From Phanerochaete sordida (taxonomy: Eukaryota > Basidiomycota > Agaricomycetes > Polyporales > Phanerochaetaceae): DNA of 64,000 bases. The position numbers were made by a program, and so were the translations under genes. The notes beneath the pieces were generated by a model. It was not told the DNA's origin. It saw only the letters and a list, made by a program, of their open reading frames with translations, and made no database searches. The DNA lies in contig BPQB01000028.1 in assembly GCA_019973155.2 (NCBI GenBank), positions 1 to 64,000 of the forward strand, given 5' to 3'. Positions 12,533 to 24,001 of this stretch are shown in pieces; the first letter of the stretch is position 1, and every line of letters begins with the position of its first letter.

Positions 12533-13435
12533 GACGGTGGAGAAACAAGGAGGAGAAGGACAAGGACCAGTGACTGTTCAGGACAATCGAAAGGCGGGCG
12601 TCGACGCCAGGGACGCCCGAAGGCGCGCTGCTGATGCGGGAAATTTACATAAGGTCAGACAGACAGGCTTTGCGACCTGATTGGCCTTCTCCAGCCGCCG
12701 CGCTCATGAAGCCTCGTGGCGGGGTTAGATCTGCGCATATGACCATGACAACGCTGCATTTGTTGTGCTTTCCATGCCACTTTCCTGTGCTCATGCACAG
12801 GCGCGCCGCATCCCGCGACGCAGTAGAGGCGAGGCAGCAACGCTTCCTGAAGCTTCCTGGCAGCAATCCGACTTCTGGATTCTGAACAATAGGGAATAGC
12901 GAGCGTGCGCAAAGTGTGTGTGGAAAGCCCGCCAGGCGCCTGGCACGGGCTGTACTCGAGGGTAGGCCAAAGTCGAAAAATCGATGATGCAATCTTTTGA
13001 GCGACTCCTGCTCTGGACAGGGCACTTGTTTTTCGTGGCGCCACAACGGGACTGCAGTAAATGAGGATCTGGGTCCGCGGCGAAAGCCCCGCCGCGGTAG
13101 CAAATTTGGCCCTGCCCCAGCTGACTGCTGCTGACTGTAGCGACACCATCTGGTGGGGCCGCGTCGACGGCCACACGAGCATCCACCTCTTGCTCAAAAT
13201 CCGCCTGCTATTCTCACGCATTAAATTGTAGCCGTTCTGAGCAAAGAGACGGCCGACAGAGAGGACTCGGGCAGACGTGATGCACGCGCACGTAAGGTCA
13301 CGAGATGTCACGGAGAGCGAACGTTACGGTCACCCGTGACAGGAGCAGCGCGTAACATTCGGAGACGCGACGCGTTTCTCTTTCGCACGTTCACCATCGA
13401 CACGCCCGTCGCTCTTCCACTGTACATACTCAAAA
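12533..13435. other. Divergent intergenic region
   Basis: About 900 bases separate the DUF6593-like gene (minus) from CHZ1 (plus), so both promoters should lie here. Overlapping minus-strand frames across 12645-13311 have no recognisable domains and look like chance frames. Confidence 0.45.
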
Positions 13436-13931
13436 ATGTCCACCAACTCTACTGCCGCCGGCTCTGCGTATGTTCATTACGTCTTACAGTATTTAAAGTG
13501 GCTCACAACGCGTATAGTGCCAACACTGGAGTTTCCAACCAGGAGTTCAACAGCGACAAGGGCAAGGGCAAGATTGTCCAGGATGACTCCATGATTGAGG
13601 ATGACGAGGACGACGAGGAAGACGAGGATGAGGAAGAAGAGGAGGAAGACGAAGAGATGGCTGAGGTGCGGCAGCCCACTTTTTACACTCCTTTTGCATA
13701 CGCGTTTAACGACGCGTTGAACTGACTTTTTGCTGTTTGCCACCGCAGGAGGAATCTCTTGACGAGATCGACCCCTCTGTCATTCAGCCCCGTCGCACGC
13801 GGGGTGTTCGCGTTGACTACACCTCCGCTGAGGCTCTCGCCAAGGCGGGCATCAAGCCGGAGGAGCTCAACGAAGACGCCGAGCAGGAAGACACCTACGA
13901 CGCCAAGGATGACGAGATGAAGGACGACTAA
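13436..13931 (+). CDS. CHZ1: Histone H2A.Z-specific chaperone CHZ1
   Basis: Three exons, 13436-13467, 13518-13665 and 13749-13931, give 120 residues. CHZ1 binds H2A.Z-H2B dimers and helps deliver them to the SWR1 remodeller. The diagnostic CHZ motif is at the start of exon 3: IDPSVIQPRRTRGVRVDYTS followed by AEALAKAGI. It is preceded by a run of Asp/Glu (exon 2), typical of histone chaperones, and followed by a short acidic tail. The 50-nt first intron has a GTATGT donor and TATAG acceptor, and the split alanine codon is restored. Yeast CHZ1 is slightly longer (about 150 residues). The unspliced frame gives an implausible extended product, so the splice model is preferred. Confidence 0.9.
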
Positions 13932-14332
13932 GTCTCTCGCATCTCGTTTCCTGCTGTATGCTTTGTGCTGTCGCGCATATATCCGTGTTTTCTGCGCTTT
14001 TGCCCTGTGTCACTGCCGTGTTTCCGCTGTAACCCTATTCCTATGTTTTGCAATGGCACCGTCGTTCCGTATTTACATGTGTGTTCGACGCCATGTTTAC
14101 GTCCATCTCACTGGAGAACCCGTATCGCTCGAGACTGTAATGCCGAAGGGAGAATTCGCGCAAGAATCCTTGGGGAGTGCGGGCAGTCGGACCGCGGGCT
14201 CCGCCGCTTGGGCGTCGATGAGCGAATGACTGAGCGGCGGTCTTTATAACGAGCCATGACTTTCTTTCTGCCCCACACCTCGTAGCCCCCGCCGTCTCGA
14301 CACACGATCTGCACATCCTAAATTATTCCCAA

Positions 14333-15096
14333 ATGTCGTTGAACATGGAGCCAAGAGAGGGAAAGCTGCCCGTGCTCATCATCGTCATGGTGCGTAAACA
14401 CGTCTTGTGACCTCGAGCAACAGCCCTGACCGAAAGACACAGGGTGTAGCGAGCACGGGGAAGACGACACTCGCAAAGGCTCTCAATGAGAAGCTAGGCC
14501 TTCCTTACGTCGAGGGCGACGACCTGCACCCGAAAAACAACATCGAGAAGATGTCGAACGGCATCCCGCTCACCGACGCCGACCGCGAGCCCTGGCTCGA
14601 GCTCATCCGCACGACCGCTGAGCACATGGTGGCAGCTCAGCAGGCGAGGGCCACGCCCGAGACCGCCTCGCAGCGCGTCGGCGTCATGGTCACCTGCTCC
14701 GCGCTGAAGCGCTACTACCGCGACATCCTCCGTGGCACGCGCACACCGCAGAGCGTGCCCGAGCACATCGAGCCTCCAACGCCCGCACGCCTCGCGACGT
14801 ACTTCGTGTACATCAAAGCTGATGAATCCATTCTCCGCGAGCGGATGGCAAACCGCCAAGGTCACTTCATGAAACCCAAGATGCTCGACAGCCAGCTCGC
14901 GACTCTCGAGAGCCCCGAAGGCGAGGACGGAGTGGTGGTGGTACCATTGGAGAAGTCGACGGAGGAGCAGGTGGACATTGCGATTGAAGAGCTGAAGAAG
15001 TCGCTGGGGGACCTCGACTTCCGAACTGTTGAAGATCGGAAGGCAGGGGAGCCCGAAGAGGTCGACGTCTCGAACGATGTCGTTGTCGGCAAGTAA
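14333..15096 (+). CDS. Gluconokinase
   Basis: Two exons, 14333-14389 and 14443-15096, give 236 residues. It should phosphorylate D-gluconate with ATP to 6-phosphogluconate, feeding the pentose phosphate pathway. The intron sits just before the P-loop GVASTGKTT (residues 20-28). Following motifs fit the GntK family: EGDDLHPKNNIEKM with the substrate-binding DD pair, TDADREPW, VTCSALKRYYRDILRG, and the lid segment RMANRQGHFM. The C-terminus has a ~25-residue acidic extension beyond usual bacterial enzymes. It lies 400 bases downstream of CHZ1 on the same strand, with its own leader. Family assignment is strong. Confidence 0.92.
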
Positions 15097-15886
15097 CTGT
15101 AACTTATCATATATGTATGCATTTCCCTCCAAGTTTAAGCGCATGCTGAGCGTATTTGTGTGGAACACGAGCCGCTGGGCTCTAGGTATACGACCTCCAA
15201 CTCGACTCTGTCATCCTGGGCATCGTTGACGTACAACCTTTCCCACAGATTCTCAGCAGCCTTTCCGGAATGCTAGATAATTTCCTGAGAGGCTTTGCTG
15301 GTTCGCACAGCAAACTTCGATTGTGTCTGCCCTACTTGCACGCACGAGTATCGCATTGTCGTTGTGACGGGCGGTCATGGTATGTTCGCCAAGCCATTAT
15401 CTACACCTGTGACGACTAACCCAAGCTTCACTAGCGCGAGATGTATACCGAGAGCGTCCCTTGCGCTTCCATTGCCAGCTCGCACCAGCCCCAGCACACC
15501 CTGGTCAGACTACTTTCACTGAAGGCTCCCTGCGCAACTACCCTTGGTTTTTCTCGTCCATTCTTCCTCTTGTCCTATAGGCACATGCGTACACCTGCTC
15601 AACAAAACCTGCGGCACCACGATACGCTTGGTCGCGAGATGCTGAGGCTGCCAGAGGCTGCTCGCCCTTCACTCGATCTGCATGGGTGTGACCGATGCCA
15701 TCGACAGAATCTTCCCCATATGTACGACGGGCTCATGAAACATCTCGTCCCCTCCTTTGTTTGCTCCCTTAAGTACGTTAGTCGCCTTCGGGGTCAGGCC
15801 AGTCAGGACTTGAAGCAAGCTCGCTTCAAGATATCTCTGAATGTACGGCTGTGCATGGAATTGATATGATGGAAAGCTGTTATAAC
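15097..15886. other. Intergenic between gluconokinase and tRNA-Val
   Basis: Nothing recognisable. A 142-codon plus-strand frame at 15441-15869 has no domain signal. Confidence 0.45.
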
Positions 15887-15960
15887 GGGTCGGTGGCGTA
15901 GTTGGTTATCGCATCTGTCTAACACACAGAAGGTCCTCAGTTCGATCCTGGGCCGACTCA
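15887..15960 (+). tRNA. tRNA-Val (anticodon AAC)
   Basis: The 74-base sequence folds as a standard tRNA. The acceptor stem GGGTCGG pairs with CCGACTC with one G-T pair. The anticodon stem TCTGT/ACAGA encloses loop CTAACAC, giving anticodon AAC. The T arm is CTCAG-TTCGATC-CTGGG. No intron is present. The A box (GTGGCGTAGTTGG) and B box (GTTCGATCC) for RNA polymerase III are intact. AAC reads GTT and, after deamination to inosine, GTC. Confidence 0.95.
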
Positions 15961-15966
15961 TTTTTT
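15961..15966 (+). terminator. RNA polymerase III T-run
   Basis: Six consecutive T bases directly follow the tRNA-Val discriminator base, the usual RNA polymerase III stop signal. Confidence 0.85.
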
Positions 15967-16875
15967 CACGGATGTTACTATCTTTCCGGTCCCTCATCGT
16001 TTTGTGCTCCTCCGTGCTATTGAATCAGAAGTCGCATAGGCCAGTTATTTTTCTCGTGAGTGCACCGTCTTCCCTTGGGCCGTCTGCACTCTCTCATCTG
16101 AACAACACAGCTCCTGATACCACACGGCCGGCTCCTCTTGCCCACGAAATCATACCTCGGAGGTCCTACGCGTGAGTCGTTCCACCCGCCGGGGCGATAA
16201 CAACGCGATCTGATTTCGTCCTACAACAAGGCCATAGCCCTGGGCCGAGGCGAGTGCAGGTCTCTTGGGGCAAGCTGATCCCTTTGTTCTTCGCACACGA
16301 CAACGTACAGTATAACGGCACCGAATTGTGCTTGATCCTTCGAGATGGATGAGCGCATCTGCCGTGTTGCTGCCTTCTCACGCGTCCACATCCCTAGACA
16401 CCGAGTATTAAAGTTGGCCGCCGGTGGTGGCACGAACGCTGACATCTTTCTACGGGGACATCCCCGAGGATACTTTCTCCGATAGGCTCTCCTCGAGCTT
16501 TAACGCCGTTCAATTCAAGCTCTGCCCTACTCAGAGGTGAAATCTGAGCATGAGAAGCTTCTCACATGTCTGCACTACTACCCATTGGTAGGTCCCAGGC
16601 GATCGGTCGACGGTCACGAATGCTTACACGAAGGACAAAAGTGTGTTTACCACTATGGTCGGTAACACTACGTTTGCTCCATCCTGAGCCTTATTATCGT
16701 CCCTCACACAAGGTCAACGTGCATTATGAACCTCGGTCTATTATATACGTAATACACTTGCGATGAAATCTCCGGCCTCGCGCGCCCCTGAGAAGTCGAT
16801 ATTCGTGAACCTTGTCGGAGCCACCAAATCCGCTGTAACGTGCGACAAAAAGATATATAAATGCGCTAGAGAAAA
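15967..16875. other. Intergenic
   Basis: Lies between the tRNA and the stop of the minus-strand flavoenzyme gene. Only short frames; nothing recognised. Confidence 0.45.
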
Positions 16876-18330
16876 TTAATCGTGCTCCATACATTTGCAT
16901 AGTTGAAGGACATCACCGGCACAGCCGAACGACAAAGTGAAGCCCGAGCCTCCATGGCCGTACGAGTGAACGATCCTACTCTGAGATCCGTCGCTCTTCC
17001 TGCGAGGCTCACGCTCGACCCTCACGTTCTCGCGCCTTGCAGGCCTCAACGCCTGGACGAGAGGAGCGTGTGGATCCAGGTCAGCATGCTCGAGCCCGGG
17101 AAGGAACCTTTCGCATCGCGCACGCATCCTTCGCACTTCGGGGCTGTCGAGGGTAAGATCTAGGCTGCTCTCGTTGGGCTGCGCCAAGCCTGATGCGACG
17201 CGGACGGTGAGCTCACAGCCGGCCGGATACCTAAACAGTAAGGCAGCTCACCTCCCAGTAGTAGAGTCGTGTCGTTGCGAGGAAGGATGAAAACAATACC
17301 GCCATCGTCGTCCCGTTTGGCCTCGTCGTAGGCGACGACAATGGCTTCGTCGAGCTTGCGAAATTTCGTGCCGTCGTTAACTACGCGGATGAGAGCTCCA
17401 CGTAGGGGATGGACGGTGGGATCCTCGGCGGCCTCGCTTGCGGCCAGGCCAGCAGCGTTGATGATAATGTTTGCCCTAAACATCGCGAGGATGTCGTCTT
17501 CTTGTTCCAGCAAGCTGCCGGAAATGTGGTGGGTTACTAGGCGTCCGCCTTTGTTCCCGACGAGCTGACGTAGCCAAACCATGTAGGCGTCCGTATCGAT
17601 GACAGGAGAGATGTGCCTGTACGCATCCACGATGCCGCAGTTGCGGCCAATGGCATGCCGCATCGGCAGCACAGGGTCGTGCATGAACCCTGGAATCTAG
17701 GCGGCGTCCGTCAAGCCACACCTTTGAGAACCGGTTCTATGGCACCCACCTCAGCTTCCTCTATCTCGAGGATCTTTTTATAATCCTCGGCATTGCACCG
17801 TGCAGGCCGGTCGAAAAGGAAGTTCGCGACTCGAAGGCGAATGCCGTGACCCACTTTCTCACCCCTTGCTTGAAAGGTCGTCGAGAGTGCGCTGAAGGCA
17901 CGGTAGGAAGTCATGCACCAACCCTTGGAGCGCTCCAGGGATGCCGCACTGGTATGGCTCCCACACACCGCTGGTGGCCACTCCCATCTGATGCAGTCAT
18001 TAGTGCTGCGAGCGAATAGCGGTTGTGCAGAGTACGCACAGAGCACCCGCAATCTGCGACGTGATAGGGTCTTCAGCAGATGCCCATCGATCAGAGACGA
18101 CCGTGACAGTGAACCCAGCGTCCAGGAGCGCCCACGCGGTCTGATAAATGAAGCTATGAGCGACCAATTTCATGCTAGTTTCCCGTTAAACATACCGTCA
18201 GGCCTGTGACGCCTCCGCCTATGATTACAATGTGGCTGTTGCGTTGTGTTCTTGGGATGGGACTGGGACCTTCGTGAATTTCGAGCTCCCCGTCTTGCAG
18301 GACAAGGAATACATCGGCGGGTCCTGACAT
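16876..18330 (-). CDS. D-amino-acid oxidase-type FAD enzyme, copy 1
   Basis: Five exons, 18330-18196, 18140-18040, 17987-17750, 17696-17252 and 17189-16876, give 410 residues. Enzymes of this family use FAD and oxygen to oxidise D-amino acids to keto acids, ammonia and H2O2. The FAD-binding glycine motif HIVIIGGGVTGLT ends exon 1; exon 2 gives the AWALLDAGFTVTVVSD strand-helix. The C-terminal family signature HSYGHGGSGFTLSFGCA is complete. Exon lengths and phases almost match copy 2 at 38426-39922 (101 and 445 nt exons are identical), and the two differ mainly in an N-terminal stretch and a C-terminal tail missing here. It has no SKL-type peroxisomal tag; the protein ends CMEHD. Coding sequence is intact. 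Substrate is not deducible. Confidence 0.85.
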
Positions 18331-19792
18331 TTCCGCACTTGTTGGTCGCTCTGCAAGAGAAAACGCGTCCTGTGGTAGCGAAGTGGACTAGGAGGCCCCG
18401 CCTGAGCAGTCCTTTGGCCGCATCTACTTTATACAACCAGGCTCTGCCCTGATGCGACCTACGAGCGCAGTCAGACCAAGCTTCACACGCAAGGGCACTG
18501 CAACATATGGCGTACCCCTGATAGAAGTAGTTGGCGAGCTGTTAAAGAGCTCCGCCTGACAGATGGATGCTGGGGGGCGGCGTGGCGTGTAAGCAGCCCG
18601 ACCAACATCCCAGGCGGTGTTTTCCTTGCGATGACCGTCCATACGCGTCTGACATCCAGGTGACACTTCCTCCGACCGGGGAAGTTATGTCGTCCCTGCC
18701 CTTACGTGGCAGGGTCTCTAATGATGAGCGTGAAATTGGGCAGTACTACGGGAGCCAGATGACGACATACGTCAGCCATGGCCATTTGAATGTCTATAGC
18801 ACCCGGGATCTAGTAGAGAAGCAAGTTAAAACAGGTAAGCCAAGCTGGAATTGAAGAATACACTTACAGCGATTGCAATGCTACATACGCTGCGGCAAAC
18901 AGGCATCGCATAGCCCATTCTGAGGGTCAGAAAAGGTGACTACGACGCCCGTGGCGCTCCGCCTCTGCAGTCTTCTTGTTAATTTTGGAAGCGACTGCGC
19001 TACCTAGCCCGCATTTTGTCATCAATTTGAGTTGCCCATCCCGACACGGAGCTCATACCTGGTGGTGGATCGAACGCTTGGCCACTGCGCGAGAGTACAC
19101 GGTCGCTTAGGCATAACCCTGAGCAGCGGGCAGTTGCAGCCGATGCGCCACATAGTAGCCTGCTGCTGCAACTATTCTTGTCAATCTAGAAGCCCAGAAG
19201 GAAGGGCTAAAGAATAAACTGACCTCATCTCAGCCAGGTTCACCCGGTCTGGCGTGCAGCGCCAGGCTCGGGATGACAACCCGGTCGCCGCGCAGGACGA
19301 ATGTGCGACCAAGTAGTGGCTTGGAAGGTCGCCCTGACCGTTTGTGAACACGATGTGCGGGGGATACTCCGTGCAGTATGAGCCTGATAGACGTGCTGGT
19401 GGTGCGAGAGAGAAATGCAGAATGTCCAGCACTGACGCGTCGACGTCGTCAGCGCGTCCGCGCGTCGTTCGAATCCGCGCCGAGCCATTCGTTTCTCAGA
19501 TTTATGACCTCGCTTGCAGGACTAAAATTCGCAGAAAACGCGGTGTATGCAGTGAGCGCCGCAGACGTTGGCGAAGAGTCGTCAATACGTTGAAGCTTTT
19601 GAATGATTTTTCATCTTAGGCCCGTGTGGCTGCTTTCATTCGAGATTCGCGGGACAACTCGGACAAGTCACCGACCCGTGCATCGATTCGACTTGCGCAA
19701 CCTTGTGCGGCAAGACTGGCTGCGGGTACAGATCGAAACAGGAGATTCCGAAATCCTTTAAGACAATGTACAGTAGAGTGAGCTTGAGCGCA
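18331..19792. other. Intergenic upstream of copy-1 flavoenzyme
   Basis: No gene recognised. A short minus-strand frame near 19181-19490 has amphipathic-looking protein segments in more than one frame and may be a worn remnant, but no family could be assigned. Confidence 0.4.
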
Positions 19793-20636
19793 CTAGCCAG
19801 CGAACGAGCCACCATAGAACCCTGTCAAGATGGTAAGTAACGTCAGGCGCATGATAGAAATCAGCCCAACTTACAGTACTGCGAAACATAGCGAACAGAA
19901 ATGTCCGGAGTGCCCAGCGTACACTGCAGAGCCGTCAGCTGGACCCAAGCAAAGGCGCGACACAACTTACGGAAGTGGGAGGCTGGCCGCCGCGAGTCTG
20001 TACTCTGTAAATAGCGGTAGCGAGGTCACCGCTGGCGTTTTTGAGGCTGAGCCAGTCGACGTTCACGGCCGGGTTGGTCGGGGCGGGGACGTCGCCGGTG
20101 CGCGCGCCGACGACAAACGCGTCGGGGTGGCCCGCAAGGCTCGCGGACGTGAAGTCCCACTTCGGGCTGAGCCCGCCGGTTGGGTTCGCGATGAAGTAGT
20201 GCTGGCCGAGCACAATGGCCGGGTGGAACACCGCCAGGTCGCTGATCAGCTCCTGGGGCGTGAAGCTCGCGGGCGCGGCCTGCCAGGCGGCGGACACGAC
20301 GTCCGTGATGATGTTGAAGGCGCTCTCGTCCGCGCACGCGAGGTTGAACAGCTCGGCGACTGCGCCGGTCGACCTGGAGCAAACTTAGCGAGCGAGAGGC
20401 AACGCAGCGGTGCAGGCGACGTACGTGTAGGTCCCGGTGGCTCCGCACGTGTAGTTCTGCACGCCGACGCCGAGGGCGATGAACGACGGATCGCCGGCGG
20501 GAGGTGCGGGGAGGGCGCTGGTGCTTCCGGGGAGATTGAGGGTGTCCCCTGCAGTGCTGCACTCCGACCGCGACGCCGGAGCGGCAGAGACCGCCAGAAG
20601 GGCGGCAAGGCACGCAACGATGCTGGTAGAGAACAT
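19793..20636 (-). CDS. Secreted DUF3455 protein A
   Basis: Four exons, 20636-20425, 20373-19971, 19923-19875 and 19821-19793, give 230 residues. Residues 1-18 form a signal peptide (MFSTSIVACLAALLAVSA), so the product is probably exported. Family marks shared with copies B and C: CSTAGDTLNLPGSTSALP, ALGVGVQNYTC, STGAVAELFNLAC, LGQHYFI, KWDFTSASLAGHPDAFVVG, VDWLSL and YRVQTRGGQPPTS. The last two small exons encode the conserved CTLGTPDISVRYVSQYW end. The domain resembles DUF3455, whose biochemical role is unknown. Cysteines are conserved among the three copies, consistent with disulphides. First intron is a normal GTACGT...CCAG. Confidence 0.85.
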
Positions 20637-20721
20637 GGCTCGAAGGGACCTCTGGTGGCTACGTAAAGGGGTGGAGGGAAGCAGGCGGACTGCTGGGCTG
20701 TTCGCCGTCCGGCGGGAGGCA

Positions 20722-20728
20722 TTTTAAA
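20722..20728 (-). promoter_or_regulatory. TATA-like box of DUF3455 gene A
   Basis: TTTAAAA on the minus strand about 85-90 bases upstream of the ATG. Copies B and C have CATAAAA at nearly the same distance, which supports a shared core promoter position. Confidence 0.45.
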
Positions 20729-23057
20729 GGAGAAGGCGCGTCGTAGGCGCATTCTCACACGTTCGTCGCATCTACTGGCCGTCCGTCAGAAACCAAGATA
20801 ATTGATGACAATGTAGGCCCTACTTGGCGTGTAGAACATCTGCGAAGTCGCCAGGAACGATGTGGCAAACTCGGCGTAGCGTGGCGCAAGAGGGAGCGCT
20901 GAAGAGGCTGTTCATCCACAGGCTGCACTAGACTTTCTATGCCGTTATTGCGATGAGTGGTCTTGGACACGACACGAATTGGGCGAGAGAAGCCTACACT
21001 TATCCATTCCTATGCAATATCAAAGCATGTCTGGCAGATACCAGGGCGTATTCTGACCACGTTCGATCCGAAAACGTGGAATCTGCTTCCAGGTAGCTTA
21101 AATGTGCGCGGCATAGGTCACCGCAGCCATGACTAGGCTGGAGAATATCATTCCAGGGGTATTACGGCTGACAAGTTGATTGTTCACGTCGGTCAACCTC
21201 GCAGCTAATTTCTGAAGCTTATTGTCAGCATTCCGTATGAGACCGCCATGACATACACTGGAGTGCCTACGATTCGATACTCAACAGGTAAAGAGGTGGG
21301 TTGTTCTTAGGATGACTATGAACTACCATGTGTTTGGAGTATTCCTGTTTACAGGACGTGACTAGTGCTCGTCAAGCTGTTACGCGGCGACTTGAAAAGC
21401 ACTAGAACTCAGTTACGTACGTCATCATATATCATAACAAACCTTGCTCACCATCCGAGATGCCGCATAGTTATGCGGAGCCGGGCAAGCGAATCTAGGG
21501 CAGGTTCCTGTAGGTAGAGGAGCTGCGAGTGTGATTCGGGAGGTGCAGAGGCAAGGTCGCGGTGCGAGCTGATGGACAAACTGTTGGCAGAAACGTCATC
21601 CGTCCTGCGAAAAGCCTACATAGCCTCCAGGCCGGCAGGGGTAAGCACCGGCGAAGATGGCCTAGAAACTGTGTTAGAACCATGCTGAGATGTTCGGCTG
21701 AACAGTTCTCACCCAGTGTCGCTCATCTTGAGATTGGGAACCGCTCGACGAGAGGCACGCCCTGATGCCAACCGCCAGCAGAGGCCGCTGCGGTCAGCAC
21801 GAATAATGCTAGGATGGTGGTGCAAAGTCAGCTGCCCATGTCATTCCGCGGCCATGACCACTTTGTAGCGGCGACCTTCGCGGTAAATGATGTCCTTCCG
21901 ACAAGCATCGGGATCCCTATCAAGGACTAGTCAAAAGTCTCGACCGACGGAACTCACATGTGCGGGGTCTCGCACGCGGTCCTGAACACACGCACGTCGG
22001 GAGAGACGGCTCGAAATGGAAGCTAGGATGGGGAAGGCTGTCGGGATTGCTGACGGGACCGTCGAGAGGAGCAAGCAGCAATAGGCGCAATCACACTACT
22101 CACCATGTAAGCAATGAGTCTGCTTCTTTGCATGTGCTCTTTCAGTTTAGCTCAACTGTGAGCTGAGTTGCTGTCGCTCGACCGCCATTCCCGGAGTGGT
22201 CTCCGCGACTTGAATCTCCGGAAAGACACGTTTCTCCGAGCACCTGCTATGCTCTGATACACACTGTGCGTGAGATCAATGCTGAAAGTCTTGGATACGA
22301 CGTCCCCCAATGGAGCTCGCTGGCGGAGTACGGGTCAGCGTTGCTCGAGACCGAGTCAATATTGCGTTACTCACCCGAGCCATGGCGTAATCTGCCAAAG
22401 CTGCAGCCGACGTTTGTGGTGACAGAACGCTCAGGCCAACGGTGGCTCCGTGATAAGCCGAGCATGCTCTGTTCCCGCAGAGCTTTGCTTGCGAATTGCT
22501 AGCGAAAGCCGCAGATTTTCACGCGGGTCGACTCGGGCTATTGTATGGCATGGAAAATGTTGTAATTCTGCAGTAAAAATCGAAGCGCATACAACCACAA
22601 AGCGAAGGCGTGGAGGTCGCGGGGAGATGAGGCGCGGACGGGCTCGTCGACGTTAGGAGCGAAAGACAACGGGGTGGTTAGCGCGCACCTTGTGGCGGCT
22701 GTGATGCGCCCGCTTCCCTGTTTGGGCATCCCGACGTGGAGCCAGCGAAGGGTTGCCCCGGCCGAACCCCACTGCACTCGAATATGGCCGCCGCCGAGCT
22801 AAGACCAGCGACTGTAGCTTCCAACGTAATCATATAGTTACGGTGACACCGCGGCACAAGCACAGAAAGGATGTGCAGGACGAGCGAAGTTTAGCAGCCT
22901 GGCCGATACAGGCTAAGCGCCAAAATAGGCTCGAGCTCGTTTCACTGCAAGGGTTTATTCACGTTGCGAGAAAGGCGATCAGGTCCAAATCGCCAGAAGT
23001 TTCACAGTATGAGACATGATGCCACGGACGATGGCAAAACACGACTCGTAGCAAGCT
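20729..23057. other. Intergenic between DUF3455 A and B
   Basis: About 2.3 kb with short frames only. No conserved motif, repeat or transposon end was seen. Confidence 0.45.
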
Positions 23058-23916
23058 TTAGAATGCTCCACCAAAGAACCCTAGGGAGTCCGTAAGCGAC
23101 GTGGTCTACTGGTTACGCAAAGAAAATGCGCACAATATTGCGAAACATAGCGAACAGAGATGTCTTTGGACTTGCCCGGAGTGCACTGCATAGACAATAC
23201 TCAGCTACGCAAAGCAACATCTGTCGCGATGCTCACCGAAGTGGGCGGCTGCCCGCCCCGAGTCTGCACCCTGTAGACATCGGCGGCGAGATCTCCGCCG
23301 ATGTTCGGCACGGCCGAGAGGCTAAGCCAGTCGATGTTCACCGCAGGATCCGTCGGGGCGACGACGTCGCCGGTGCGCATGCCGACGACGAACGCGTCAG
23401 GATGTCCCTTCTCGCTCGCGGACGTGAAGTCCCACTTCGCGCTGAGGCCCGAGCCCGACACGGGGTTTACGATGAAGTAGTGCTGGCCGAGAACGACGGA
23501 CGGGTGGAAGACCGCGAGGGTGCCGATCAGCTCCTGCGCGGTGATCGCGCGGGGCGCGATCTCCCAGGCCGCGAACACGGCGTCGGTCACGGGGTTGAAG
23601 TCGGGTGCGGGCAGGCAGGCGAGGTTGAACAGCTCTGCGACGGCGCCGGTGGATCTGGGATGGATGTCAGAGTCAGCGAGCAGCAGGGAGCAGAGGACAC
23701 GTACGAAAATAGGCCGGTGCTTGCGCAGGTGTAGTTCTGGACGCCGACGCCAAGCGCGACGAACGAGGGCGCGCCCGCTGGTGGGGCAGGGAGGGCACTG
23801 GTGTTGCCCGGCAGGATGAGTTTATCACCCGCCGTGCTGCAGTGTGAAGCAGGTGCCGCAAATGCCACCAATGCTGAGGCCACGCATGTCAAGACAGACG
23901 CAAAAAGCATGGCCAT
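23058..23916 (-). CDS. Secreted DUF3455 protein B
   Basis: Four exons, 23916-23705, 23654-23237, 23185-23134 and 23080-23058, give 234 residues. The start could be the ATG at 23916 (MAMLFASV) or two codons later at 23910, which aligns better with the other copies. A hydrophobic signal peptide is followed by the family block CSTAGDKLILPGNTSALP and ALGVGVQNYTCASTGLF. Intron positions and phases match copies A and C; intron 1 is 50 nt with a GTACGT donor. The C-terminal exons encode CTPGKSKDISVRYVSQYW and FFGGAF. Tandem arrangement with copy A, same strand, suggests local duplication. Function unknown. Confidence 0.85.
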
Positions 23917-23994
23917 GGGTGTCCAGGAGTGACTCTCGGAGCGGGGTCTGTAGGCAGGCGGGCTGCTGAGCACCTCGAGAGGCAGCTGGCTAGG

Positions 23995-24001
23995 TTTTAT
24001 G
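23995..24001 (-). promoter_or_regulatory. TATA-like box of DUF3455 gene B
   Basis: CATAAAA on the minus strand about 80-85 bases upstream of the start codon, at the same relative place as in copies A and C. Confidence 0.45.

Noticed and set aside
14494..15168. 224-codon minus-strand ORF opposite gluconokinase
   Set aside because: It is the antisense frame of a clearly coding exon with GC-biased third positions.
19181..19490. Possible protein fragment on the minus strand
   Set aside because: Some plausible residues in two frames, but no alignment to a family could be made by eye.
19830..20666. 278-codon plus-strand ORF over DUF3455 A
   Set aside because: Shadow of the minus-strand gene; the minus-strand reading has a signal peptide and two paralogues.
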